Shown here piece after piece: positions 1 to 6,325 of a DNA stretch of 7,300 nucleotides. This stretch comes from Candidatus Bathyarchaeota archaeon (GTDB taxonomy: Archaea; Thermoproteota; Bathyarchaeia; Bathyarchaeales; Bathycorpusculaceae). Position numbers and translations under genes: made by a program. Under the pieces are notes generated by a model. It searched no databases, was not told the origin of the DNA, and saw only the letters and a program-made list of their open reading frames with translations. The stretch is from assembly GCA_030627225.1 (NCBI GenBank), contig DAOUSM010000041.1, positions 1-7,300 on the forward strand, in the 5' to 3' direction. Positions within the stretch are counted from its first letter, which is position 1. The number at the start of each line of letters is the position of its first letter.

Positions 1-831
1 GATTTGGAGTATCCCTCAGTGGTTTATCCCTGGCTGCGCAAGAGCCTAGGTGTGAAAGTTCATTATGTGAAGAATGTTGACGGAAAAATCTTGTTAGAAG
101 ATGTGGAGAAGGCCGTTGACGACAAAACCGTGGCTGTTGCCATAAGCCATGTTGAGTATGTTAACGGTTTCCGTCATGATTTGCGGTCTTTAAGCGAAAT
201 AGCTCATGAACACGGAGCATTTCTAATCGTTGACGCAATACAATCGGCTGGTGCCATGCAAATAGACGTTAAAAAGGACGATGTTGATTTCCTTATGTCC
301 GCATGCTATAAGTGGCTGCTAAGTCCGCCGGGAGCAGGCTACCTCTACGTTAAAGAGGAGCTTATCGAAAAGTTTGAGCCGCCGTTCGTCGGTTGGGCAA
401 GTGTGAAACCAGAAATTTTCGAGACAATAGATTTTTGGGACATTTGGAGCTTGAGGCTTTCGGAAACTGCAAGCCGCTTCGAAGTTGGCTCACCAAGCTT
501 CATAAGCCTCATAGGAGCAACAGAAGCACTAAAAATGCTGTTGAATATTGGCATCGAAAAAATTGAAGGGAGAATACTGAAGATAACAGATCATTTAATG
601 GAGGCTGTGAAAGATTTGGGGCTTGAACTTCAAACACCTGAAGAATCACAACATCGCTCTGGGATAGTCAATTTCAAGATAAACAAACCTCAAGAAGTGG
701 CTGAAAAGCTAAACAATAAAGGAATAGTGGTTTCCGCGAGGGCCCATGGGATAAGGGTTTCACCCCACTTTTACAACACAGAAGAAGAAATCGAAAAGTT
801 TACGGAAGAAATCAAAAAGGCGAAAGGATGA
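1..831 (+). CDS. Class V aminotransferase-like PLP enzyme (NifS/CsdA/isopenicillin epimerase type), 5' end missing
   Basis: This is a fold-type I PLP enzyme of the class V family (COG0520-like). The reading frame is open to the left edge, and the first visible residues, DLEYPS, match a conserved internal family stretch, so the TTG at position 4 is not the start. About 276 residues are visible against a usual 380-400, so roughly 100 N-terminal residues are missing. Seen in the sequence, counting from Asp at base 1: an SHVEYVNG segment near 49-56, VDAIQSAGA with the Asp that contacts the PLP ring nitrogen (about residue 78), and ACYKWLLSPPGAGYLYV with the Schiff-base Lys at bases 310-312. A true cysteine desulfurase carries a catalytic Cys on a C-terminal loop (RxGxHC type). 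Here the corresponding region reads SARAHGIRVSPHFYNT with no Cys, and the only visible Cys is next to the PLP lysine. Desulfurase activity is therefore unlikely. An epimerase, lyase, kynureninase-like or transaminase role is possible; the substrate is unknown. Confidence 0.9.
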   Translation, partial: DLEYPSVVYPWLRKSLGVKVHYVKNVDGKILLEDVEKAVDDKTVAVAISHVEYVNGFRHDLRSLSEIAHEHGAFLIVDAIQSAGAMQIDVKKDDVDFLMSACYKWLLSPPGAGYLYVKEELIEKFEPPFVGWASVKPEIFETIDFWDIWSLRLSETASRFEVGSPSFISLIGATEALKMLLNIGIEKIEGRILKITDHLMEAVKDLGLELQTPEESQHRSGIVNFKINKPQEVAEKLNNKGIVVSARAHGIRVSPHFYNTEEEIEKFTEEIKKAKG

Positions 832-835
832 GCCA

Positions 836-850
836 ACAATTTTTAATTAA
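836..850 (+). terminator. T-rich stretch after the aminotransferase
   Basis: Five nucleotides after the TGA stop an A/T-only run begins that includes five consecutive T residues (840-844). Archaeal RNA polymerase commonly terminates at such T-runs without a hairpin, and none is visible here. The same A/T stretch could instead act as a TATA element for nre, giving a transcript start near 870, so the call is tentative. Confidence 0.3.
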
Positions 851-900
851 GCTCCAGAAGACATATCAGAAAGTTTCAATTATCAATTTGATGATAAGGA

Positions 901-2256
901 TTGAAGTTTTCCCACAGACGTGTGGATAAGAGTTCTCCAAACATCTGGTTACTTGATGTTCTAAAAAACTCTAGTTTTGCATCTGACATAAACTATGATG
1001 AAAGCCTCATAGTCGCTAAAGCTTCAAAAAGCGGTTTATGCGTGGTATGTAAGGGCTCAAAATTCCTATGCGGCAAAAAAAGATGTCCAATAATCGTTAA
1101 GGTTAACTATTTTCTGAAGAGTGTTCCATTAATGCAGAGTGAAGATATTACCGGGGCTTCTCCTCCAAGCGTTTTCGTTGGGAGAATTGGTTATCCATAT
1201 GTTTATGCTGGGCCGCTTGTGCCACCAGTTCATGAGGACACAAGCCTTTATGATCTGCCAGAGTTTTGGCTTGGAAAGTCCATAGACGAGATTGTGGGTT
1301 TTCGTTCAATGCTTATTCGCGGAAAGCATCGTGTGCATGTGCGGAAGTTTGAGGAAGCTGGAAAAATAATTGAGAAAACTTGTGAATTGGCTTTGGCTGT
1401 TAAGCCTGTGGATGTTGAGTTGATGCTAAAGAAGAAGCCCTGCGGCTTCCTGATATTGAACGATGAGGTTCAACCTTTTGGACCTTCAGCGCCAATCAGA
1501 GACTTAAGGGTTGGCAATCCCCGCTGGGACCGCCAAATACAAAAAGCGTATGGAGACACCGATTTGAAAGCCGTCGAAGCCGTTCTGGAGCTTTACGGTA
1601 AAGGCGTACTGGTTACAAAAATTCAAAGAGCCTTCAGCGTTGGCGCCTTTGGCTTAAAGAAGAATAGACGGCTTGTGCCAACCAGATGGAGTATAACAGC
1701 CGTAGACAGCATAGTCTCAAAAGAACTAATTGAAAAAGTTAAGACTTTTCCAGAAATAAGTGGATATCGCGTTTACGAGTCTCGCTACTTAGATAACGTT
1801 TTTGAGGTGTTGATGGTTCCAAGTGCATGGAGCTACGAGATCATAGAAGCTTGGTATCCCGGCACTGTTTGGAATCCCAGTGGCAGAAGCGTTTTCGTGT
1901 ATTCAGGCTGGGAAGGCTACGATGGAAGAACAACCTATGCGGAAATAGGCGGATGCTACTATGCTGCACGCCTAGCAGTTTGTGAACAACTTGTAAAGGA
2001 AAGACGACAAGCCGCAGTGATTGTTCTAAGAGAGGCTCATCCCGGTTACATAATGCCTGTTGGCGTCTGGCAAGTGAGAGAAAATGTGAGAAATGCAATG
2101 CGTCAAAAACCTCTCATCTATAACACTTTGGATGAAGCCCTAAAGAGAGTTGCAAACCAACTCCAAATCCCACTTAAACGTTGGATACATAAGAGCGAAC
2201 TTCTGCAAAACATATTGTTTCAAAAGAGAATCACAGATTTTCTGCGGAGAGCATAG
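901..2256 (+). CDS. nreA: Nre-family archaeal DNA repair protein with zinc-finger-like motif and C-terminal PIP box
   Basis: A 451-residue protein of normal family length. Nre proteins are archaeal DNA repair factors; in Haloferax they are linked to repair of mitomycin-type damage together with UvrABC and interact with PCNA. Seen here: a four-Cys motif CVVC-x6-C-x4-CP (C47, C50, C57, C62) that could bind zinc; the family core SPPSVFVGRIGYPYVYAGPL at 88-107; WLGKSIDEIVGFRSMLIRG at 123-141; GPSAPIRDLRVGNPRWDR at 194-211; a C-terminal domain with RRLVPTRWSITAVD at 256-269, GGCYYAARLAVCEQL at 350-364 and REAHPGYIMPVGVWQVREN at 377-395. The last residues include QKRITDFL (441-448), which fits the PIP-box pattern Qxx[ILM]xx[FY][FYL]. 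The TTG at 901 is the first possible start after an in-frame stop at 895-897. Purines just upstream (AAGGA, 896-900) abut it, too close for normal spacing, so a GTG at 922 remains an alternative. Confidence 0.93.
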   Translation: MKFSHRRVDKSSPNIWLLDVLKNSSFASDINYDESLIVAKASKSGLCVVCKGSKFLCGKKRCPIIVKVNYFLKSVPLMQSEDITGASPPSVFVGRIGYPYVYAGPLVPPVHEDTSLYDLPEFWLGKSIDEIVGFRSMLIRGKHRVHVRKFEEAGKIIEKTCELALAVKPVDVELMLKKKPCGFLILNDEVQPFGPSAPIRDLRVGNPRWDRQIQKAYGDTDLKAVEAVLELYGKGVLVTKIQRAFSVGAFGLKKNRRLVPTRWSITAVDSIVSKELIEKVKTFPEISGYRVYESRYLDNVFEVLMVPSAWSYEIIEAWYPGTVWNPSGRSVFVYSGWEGYDGRTTYAEIGGCYYAARLAVCEQLVKERRQAAVIVLREAHPGYIMPVGVWQVRENVRNAMRQKPLIYNTLDEALKRVANQLQIPLKRWIHKSELLQNILFQKRITDFLRRA

Positions 2257-2272
2257 CTGAAGAGCGATAGTG

Positions 2273-2280
2273 TTATTTTT
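2273..2280 (+). promoter_or_regulatory. Possible TATA element for the small membrane protein gene (or terminator of nre)
   Basis: TTATTTTT lies 18-25 nucleotides before the ATG at 2298. That spacing would put the transcript start at or just after the start codon, implying a leaderless mRNA. This fits with the lack of a properly spaced ribosome-binding site. The T-run could equally be a terminator for nre, and the two roles cannot be separated from sequence alone. Confidence 0.3.
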
Positions 2281-2297
2281 CTATTGCAAATATTAGG

Positions 2298-2525
2298 ATG
2301 CGAGAAAGAGCGATGCCATACTTTACTCGTAAACAACGCTTCAAGATAGCTCTCGGAGGCTTCATGTCATTCATCGGATTCGCAATCTTAGTTCTCACCA
2401 TCCTTGTGATTACGAAAACGGTAGATGTCGAAAACATTTTACAACCCAGCTTACTAGTTGATATCTTGGTGGTTATAGGGGTTTTAGACGTTCTCGCTGG
2501 AATTCTGTTGCTTCGCTTGAAATAA
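2298..2525 (+). CDS. Small two-transmembrane protein, unrecognised family
   Basis: A 75-residue membrane protein of unknown function. A basic N-terminus (residues 1-16, Arg and Lys rich) precedes helix 1 (about 18-39), a short loop of about 13 residues with two acidic positions, then helix 2 (about 53-73) ending LLRLK. By the positive-inside rule both ends should face the cytoplasm. The ATG at 2298 is the first start; the ATG five codons later (2313) is also possible, and neither has a well-spaced ribosome-binding site. It follows nre by 41 nucleotides on the same strand, so co-transcription is possible though not shown. Residues 14-36 and 55-70 align without internal gaps to the C-terminal two helices of the permease encoded at 4806-6308 (shared R..IA.GG....IG.....LT.L and V..I.V....AGIL-type positions). 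This suggests it is a stand-alone version of that module. Confidence 0.75.
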   Translation: MRERAMPYFTRKQRFKIALGGFMSFIGFAILVLTILVITKTVDVENILQPSLLVDILVVIGVLDVLAGILLLRLK

Positions 2526-2539
2526 CTTCTTAAATTTCA

Positions 2540-2875
2540 TCACCCACTTCCCATTAAAAGAAGCCCGCCAACAATGTTTACTATACCAACAAAAATCCAC
2601 ACTACAAAACCTAAAAAGGTCATTTCAGGCGACATTATCATCCAATCCCCTTGGCCGGTTACCGTTATATAGGCAAAAAAACATAGAAGCAAAACTCCAA
2701 CTACCAGCACTGGAGTGCTGAAGTATTTTCCAACCTTACGTGAAATTTCGAGAACACCGAATTTCTCCTCCTCCAAGGCTTTTTCCGCGGCCTTTTCAGC
2801 TTTTTTTTCTGGGGGAGTAACAGGTTTGGGTGGTGCCTGTACTATGATCTCCTTTTTCTCTTTCTTCTTCGTCAT
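2540..2875 (-). CDS. Small two-transmembrane protein with Lys/Pro/Glu-rich cytoplasmic tail
   Basis: A 111-residue protein of no recognised family. Residues 1-50 are highly charged: a Lys-rich start (TKKKEKKE), a Pro-containing stretch (APPKPVTPPEKK, 14-25) and an Ala/Glu/Lys segment likely to be helical (26-37). Helix 1 spans about 54-72 and helix 2 about 87-108, joined by a loop with GQGDW. The basic tail should be cytoplasmic, leaving the loop outside. Helix 2 ends NIVGGLLLM, a polar-x-x-small-Gly-Leu pattern similar to the two other small membrane proteins in the window, although helix 1 shows no such likeness. The ATG at 2875 is the only reasonable start, because an in-frame TAG lies 15 nucleotides upstream; no ribosome-binding site sits next to it. 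The gene converges with the preceding small membrane protein, leaving 14 nucleotides between stops. A 37-codon candidate ORF lies 23 nucleotides upstream on the same strand. Confidence 0.75.
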   Translation of the reverse strand: MTKKKEKKEIIVQAPPKPVTPPEKKAEKAAEKALEEEKFGVLEISRKVGKYFSTPVLVVGVLLLCFFAYITVTGQGDWMIMSPEMTFLGFVVWIFVGIVNIVGGLLLMGSG

Positions 2876-2898
2876 GGAGAACGCCTGCTAACTTGATT

Positions 2899-3012
2899 TC
2901 ACCTAAAAGTGTAAAGTCTTACATTGTTAAATTTTCCTATGCGTAAATGCTTCAATGTTCCATCTGTTCCTTCATTAGTTTCATATTTTCTCATATCTTC
3001 AATTATGACCAT
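2899..3012 (-). CDS. Candidate small ORF, 37 residues, unrecognised
   Basis: On the minus strand an ATG at 3012 opens 37 codons ending with TGA at 2899-2901. The peptide starts MVIIEDMRKYETNEGTDG and ends KFNNVRLYTFR. It is soluble-looking and mixed in charge, with no membrane helix or Cys. It lies 23 nucleotides upstream of the small membrane protein gene at 2540-2875 and could share its transcript. A TTTTAG element centred about 28 nucleotides before the ATG would fit a leaderless start, and an AAAGGTTGA stretch 12-20 nucleotides upstream is a poor ribosome-binding site. The frame stays protein-like for a few codons upstream (KVEAHR) before a TGA at 3031-3033. An ATG one base out of frame lies there, so an indel or decayed start is possible. 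An ORF this short can arise by chance. Confidence 0.3.
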   Translation of the reverse strand: MVIIEDMRKYETNEGTDGTLKHLRIGKFNNVRLYTFR

Positions 3013-3070
3013 TCGGTGCGCTTCAACCTTTCATTAATCTAAAAGCTGTAGGCCGGTATGGGAATAATTT

Positions 3071-3084
3071 CGCAAGATATAAAT
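3071..3084 (+). promoter_or_regulatory. Archaeal promoter (BRE/TATA) of the coiled-coil gene
   Basis: CGCAAG followed by ATATAAAT (TATA at 3077-3084) is the best BRE/TATA arrangement in the window. Transcription would start about 26 nucleotides downstream of the TATA centre, near 3106, giving a leader of about 25 nucleotides that includes the ribosome-binding site. A second A/T element, TTTAAAATTA at 3094-3103, is a weaker alternative. Confidence 0.55.
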
Positions 3085-3121
3085 TAACCTTAGTTTAAAA
3101 TTATCAGAATGAATCGTAAAC

Positions 3122-3129
3122 GGTGGGGG
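3122..3129 (+). promoter_or_regulatory. Ribosome-binding site deciding the coiled-coil start
   Basis: GGTGGGGG lies two nucleotides before the ATG at 3132. It resembles the anti-16S complement GGAGGTGA and favours ATG 3132 over the in-frame GTG at 3123, which sits inside the purine block itself. Confidence 0.55.
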
Positions 3130-3131
3130 AT

Positions 3132-4763
3132 ATGTCTCAAGAAATTATAAAATCTATTCTTCAGTTCTCTATTTTATCTCCTAATCGTAAGAAACCGTTT
3201 ACAAAAGAAACTGAAAGAGCTGCGATTTTCTGTTTAGCTGAGCTGGAGAGAACGAAGGGTGGGGGGCTCGTCATAAGGCAACCTCCTGAAAAACTGGCTT
3301 TCCTTGCAGAGGTTTGTTATCCTTTTTGGCTTGTTACTCTGGGTGAAATAGGTCTTCTTTTTGATGGATTAAACCTCAATTCCCACACGTTGACTTATCT
3401 GACCATTCCAGATGTCCAAGTTTTTCTTAATAATGTGGATAGAAGCTCCAAAACGCGTCAAGCTTACATGGCTTTTCTCTCAGACAATCTCAATTACTTT
3501 CGAGTTTCAGGCAACGAAGAGAGAAAGATAATAGATGGACTAATCACAGAACCTGAGTTTCTTCACGATTTTACCTCATATCTATCTGAAGCTTCACCAA
3601 TTGAAACTTCATTATCCGATATGGTGGTGATTTCACCTACCCTTGATGAATCTTCAATCTTCTCCATAACGCAAGAACTTCAAAACTTGAAGTCAAAATT
3701 TGTACAAGAAGTTAACGCTCTTTACACAAGCATGAAACTTCTTAACGCAAAAACCGGGAATTTTTCGAAAATGATCCGCAAGGAAATAAAAGGAATAGAA
3801 GAAAAATTCAGTAAAGAAATTGAAAAATGCAAGGCTTCCATCGCAAAAGAAGTTGATGAGATACGTAAAGAATATGGTGAAAAAGTGACGGAACTCTCAA
3901 AAGAGGCTGAAAAAGAACTTTTAAGTCTACGACAAGAAAAAATCAAGCTTGAAAAGATAAAAAAACAGTTAACTAATGAAATTGAACGTTGCGAAGCAGA
4001 AGTAAAAACTTATGCAATCAACAAAGATGATGTGGTTGAGCAAAAATGGAGAGAAGAGAGGGACAAACTCAAGAAACAGCTTTCTGAAGCTGAAACAAAA
4101 ATCAAGGAACTTGATAGAAAAATAAAAGAGTTAGGAGATGAGGAAAAACTCAAAATTTTCAAGCTAAAGTCGGAATGCGACGCCGAAGTCAAGGAAGCTA
4201 CAAAGGATCTAGTGGAGATTGAGTCTTCACGCGATGCCAAAATCAAAATTTATGAGGAAGAAATGGAAAAGCTCGAAGAGTTAACCTCAACTATGATTGG
4301 GCAAATTGACAAATTGGCCAAACTGAGAGAAGCGTCGATAGCAGAATTCGATAAGCTTGGCGTTCCGCAGAAACCGAAAAAACGCGCATTAGTTTACATG
4401 CCCTTCTACTTGGCTTGTTATCATTCTGAATCAAGAAAGCGTTGTACACATTTTCCACCATCTATTGTGAACAGCGTAGGTTTTTCAGTAAAATTTAAAG
4501 GAGCACTAGGCAAAATGAAAATTAAGCAGCTACTTCAGCCACGTTCCAAAACAATAGTTTCGCTTCTGAACAAGTTTCCCCTTTTAATGGAGCAAAATGC
4601 TGTGTTTAACCGGGAAATGAGCGAGGCATGTGCTAAAGTTAACATACTGCAAACAAAAAGCTCACGCGAATTGATTAAAGATGGATTAGAAAAACTTAAA
4701 GAAGAAGGCTGGTTCTCAGAGAAAGAATACGAATCTTTTAGCCAAATGTTAACTGAAACATGA
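3132..4763 (+). CDS. Large coiled-coil protein of unknown function with distinct N- and C-terminal domains
   Basis: A 543-residue protein from the ATG at 3132 (three residues more from the GTG at 3123). I do not recognise it. Three parts are visible. Residues 1 to about 165 are globular, mixed alpha/beta in appearance. About 180-410 is a long charged coiled coil, rich in Glu and Lys with heptad-like spacing and few Pro or Gly. About 415-543 is a compact C-terminal domain beginning PKKRALVYMPFYLACY. That domain holds CYH-x6-CTH (C429, H431, C438, H440), a possible metal site, and QPRSKTI. Its tail, LIKDGLEKLKEEGWFSEKEY, resembles a SHOCT-type short helical motif (Leu-rich helix, Gly, then an acidic helix). 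No signal peptide, membrane helix or Walker A motif is seen, so it is not an SMC/Rad50 ATPase. It is probably a cytoplasmic structural or scaffold protein. It has its own promoter and appears monocistronic, converging with the permease gene. Confidence 0.85.
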   Translation: MSQEIIKSILQFSILSPNRKKPFTKETERAAIFCLAELERTKGGGLVIRQPPEKLAFLAEVCYPFWLVTLGEIGLLFDGLNLNSHTLTYLTIPDVQVFLNNVDRSSKTRQAYMAFLSDNLNYFRVSGNEERKIIDGLITEPEFLHDFTSYLSEASPIETSLSDMVVISPTLDESSIFSITQELQNLKSKFVQEVNALYTSMKLLNAKTGNFSKMIRKEIKGIEEKFSKEIEKCKASIAKEVDEIRKEYGEKVTELSKEAEKELLSLRQEKIKLEKIKKQLTNEIERCEAEVKTYAINKDDVVEQKWREERDKLKKQLSEAETKIKELDRKIKELGDEEKLKIFKLKSECDAEVKEATKDLVEIESSRDAKIKIYEEEMEKLEELTSTMIGQIDKLAKLREASIAEFDKLGVPQKPKKRALVYMPFYLACYHSESRKRCTHFPPSIVNSVGFSVKFKGALGKMKIKQLLQPRSKTIVSLLNKFPLLMEQNAVFNREMSEACAKVNILQTKSSRELIKDGLEKLKEEGWFSEKEYESFSQMLTET

Positions 4764-4793
4764 CCACAGCTATACATGAGCATCTCGCCAAAA

Positions 4794-4807
4794 CTTCTTT
4801 TTCTCTT
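4794..4807 (+). terminator. T/C-rich terminator of the coiled-coil gene
   Basis: CTTCTTTTTCTCTT begins about 30 nucleotides after the TGA stop at 4761-4763 and runs into the last codons of the opposing permease gene. Pyrimidine-rich T-runs like this are typical intrinsic terminators for archaeal polymerase; no stable stem precedes it. Confidence 0.45.
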
Positions 4808-6308
4808 AACTGCGTGCTGTAGCGTTTAAAATACCAGCTATAATGGAGATTACACTGATAACGAGTATGATGTAACCGGGTATATAGGGAAAGATGTGTG
4901 GCATGAACCCTGCTTCAGCTAAACAAGTTAGCAACACTAAGGAAACGCCTATACCTAAGCCTACTCCTCCTACGGCGATCTGCAGACGATAACGCCCTAT
5001 CATTCTGAGGTAGTATGTCATTAGAACTAATGCTGTTAACCCGATGCTAGACATCAGTGCACTTGTAGCATTAACGTCTCTTAGGAACATGGGAAACACG
5101 AGAAGTGCAAAGGGCAAAATGATTCCAGCGATGGGCGTGAAAGGATACAGCGGAGTCTTGAATGGTCTTTCCATGTGCGGCTTTTCCCTTCTGAGCTTTA
5201 AAAGGGAAAGATTAACTAAAGCAAAAACTAAGAGCGATCCAAAGCTTGCTCCATATCCGAGGAACTCCACGAACCCTGCGGCTCCAATCCCGCTTAAAAG
5301 CATTACGAAAAGTGAACCAGCGATGATTGCAACGTAAGCCGTTCCAAAACGTCGATGAATCGAAAGCAAAACTTTAGGCAAGTATCCATCTCTACTCATT
5401 CCACGAGCGATGCTTGATTGAACCGTTAAGGATGTACCTAGGGCAGATAAGCTTGCCACCATCCCAGCAATCGCAAATAAAACTCCACCAGCATCACCCA
5501 TAATCTGTTGAGCTGCAAAGTTCAGAAACGGTGCTGGTGGACGAGCTTCTTCCAGCAGAATGACCCCTACAGCCACGTAGGCAAGACTGATGTAGAGAGG
5601 TATTATCAATAATGCCGATAAAAGTATACCTTTAGGAATATTTCTCTCCGGGTGTTTTATGAGAGCAGCACCTGCTATCAGAGCCCTCATTCCGAAAAAC
5701 ATAGGAAACATATAGACGGTAGCTGCAAAAACTCCTGGCAATCCTTCGGGTAGATGTTCTGGAAGAATTTCTAAAGGGGCCAATCCATGTAGTAATCCGC
5801 TTGTAATAAAAATGGCGAATATTGCTATGAAAGCGACAACTATTGTAGCTCCGAGTTTTTTCACTCCTCTAACATCTAGTGCTGCAAGAATCATAACAAT
5901 GATTATGGCGATTAATGGCATCTGAGTTGAAACAATACTGTGAACTGCGGGGTCGACGACTGAAAAAAGATATGCGAGTTGTTGAGTGAAACACACGGCG
6001 GCCAACGCTGCAGCGAACACGCTGGCGAGCCATCTGAAACAGCCAGATATGAAGGCGACGAATCCGCTATAAGCAGTCTTTATATAGGTATATTCACCGC
6101 CCACTTCAGGCATGGCTGCACCAAGTTCACAATAACTAAACATAATTAGTAGGTTTATCACTCCGGCTAGCAAAAGAGCTAATACTATACTGGATCCAGC
6201 TAGGTGGAAGTAGGCATAATCTAACAGCACAAAAATTTCAAAGCCTATGGCACCACTTAATCCCATCATTAGTGCATCGAAAAATCCGAGTTCTCTTTTT
6301 GTTTTCAA
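4806..6308 (-). CDS. APC-superfamily amino-acid permease with an extra C-terminal two-helix module
   Basis: A 500-residue integral membrane transporter, probably moving amino acids or related amines by coupling to an ion gradient; the substrate cannot be read from sequence. Family marks: LMMGLSGAIG in helix 1 (13-22), SYCELGAAMPEVGGEYTYIK spanning the end of helix 2 (58-77), KHPERNIPKGI after helix 6 (218-228), the cytoplasmic loop ARGMSRDGYLPK (301-312), and RPFKTPLYPFTPIAG before helix 11 (381-395). I count about 14 helices: 12 of the APC fold to about residue 436, plus two more in 441-500. In many family members helix 6 leads into (A)EE.KNPERNIP; here the acidic pair is replaced by Ala-Leu (GAALIKHPERNIP). 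The start is TTG at 6308, supported by AAAAGGAG nine nucleotides upstream. An ATG at 6315 is out of frame by one base. The gene is second in an operon, 15 nucleotides after a small membrane protein gene. Confidence 0.93.
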   Translation of the reverse strand: MKTKRELGFFDALMMGLSGAIGFEIFVLLDYAYFHLAGSSIVLALLLAGVINLLIMFSYCELGAAMPEVGGEYTYIKTAYSGFVAFISGCFRWLASVFAAALAAVCFTQQLAYLFSVVDPAVHSIVSTQMPLIAIIIVMILAALDVRGVKKLGATIVVAFIAIFAIFITSGLLHGLAPLEILPEHLPEGLPGVFAATVYMFPMFFGMRALIAGAALIKHPERNIPKGILLSALLIIPLYISLAYVAVGVILLEEARPPAPFLNFAAQQIMGDAGGVLFAIAGMVASLSALGTSLTVQSSIARGMSRDGYLPKVLLSIHRRFGTAYVAIIAGSLFVMLLSGIGAAGFVEFLGYGASFGSLLVFALVNLSLLKLRREKPHMERPFKTPLYPFTPIAGIILPFALLVFPMFLRDVNATSALMSSIGLTALVLMTYYLRMIGRYRLQIAVGGVGLGIGVSLVLLTCLAEAGFMPHIFPYIPGYIILVISVISIIAGILNATARS

Positions 6309-6317
6309 CAGGCATAG

Positions 6318-6325
6318 CTCCTTTT
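6318..6325 (-). promoter_or_regulatory. Strong ribosome-binding site of the permease
   Basis: AAAAGGAG, read on the minus strand, ends nine nucleotides before the TTG at 6308 and overlaps the stop codon of the upstream gene. This supports translation from TTG and coupling of the two genes. The out-of-frame ATG at 6315 lies between the site and the TTG. Confidence 0.65.

Noticed and set aside
4..6. TTG as the start of the aminotransferase
   Set aside because: The preceding codon is in frame and belongs to a conserved internal family stretch, and the enzyme would lack about 100 N-terminal residues; the gene continues to the left.
345..554. Minus-strand ORF of 69 codons inside the aminotransferase gene
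   Set aside because: Fully overlaps a clearly conserved PLP-enzyme region and is Ser-rich with no family-like features; an antisense shadow.
1841..2098. Minus-strand ORF of 85 codons inside nre
   Set aside because: Lies opposite the most conserved C-terminal part of Nre; low-complexity Arg/His/Leu composition typical of antisense frames.
3722..4246. Two Ser/Phe-rich minus-strand ORFs opposite the coiled coil
   Set aside because: Antisense of Glu/Lys-rich coding sequence yields Ser/Phe/Leu-rich open frames automatically; no start signals or family features.
3132..4763. Coiled-coil protein as an SMC/Rad50-type ATPase
   Set aside because: No Walker A (GxxGxGKS/T) at the N-terminus and no signature or Walker B motif at the C-terminus.
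4535..4783. Minus-strand ORF of 82 codons opposite the end of the coiled-coil gene
   Set aside because: Overlaps the conserved-looking C-terminal domain and has no independent support.
5044..5337. Plus-strand ORF of 97 codons inside the permease gene
   Set aside because: Opposite recognisable APC sequence including the RPFKTPLYPF motif; an antisense shadow.
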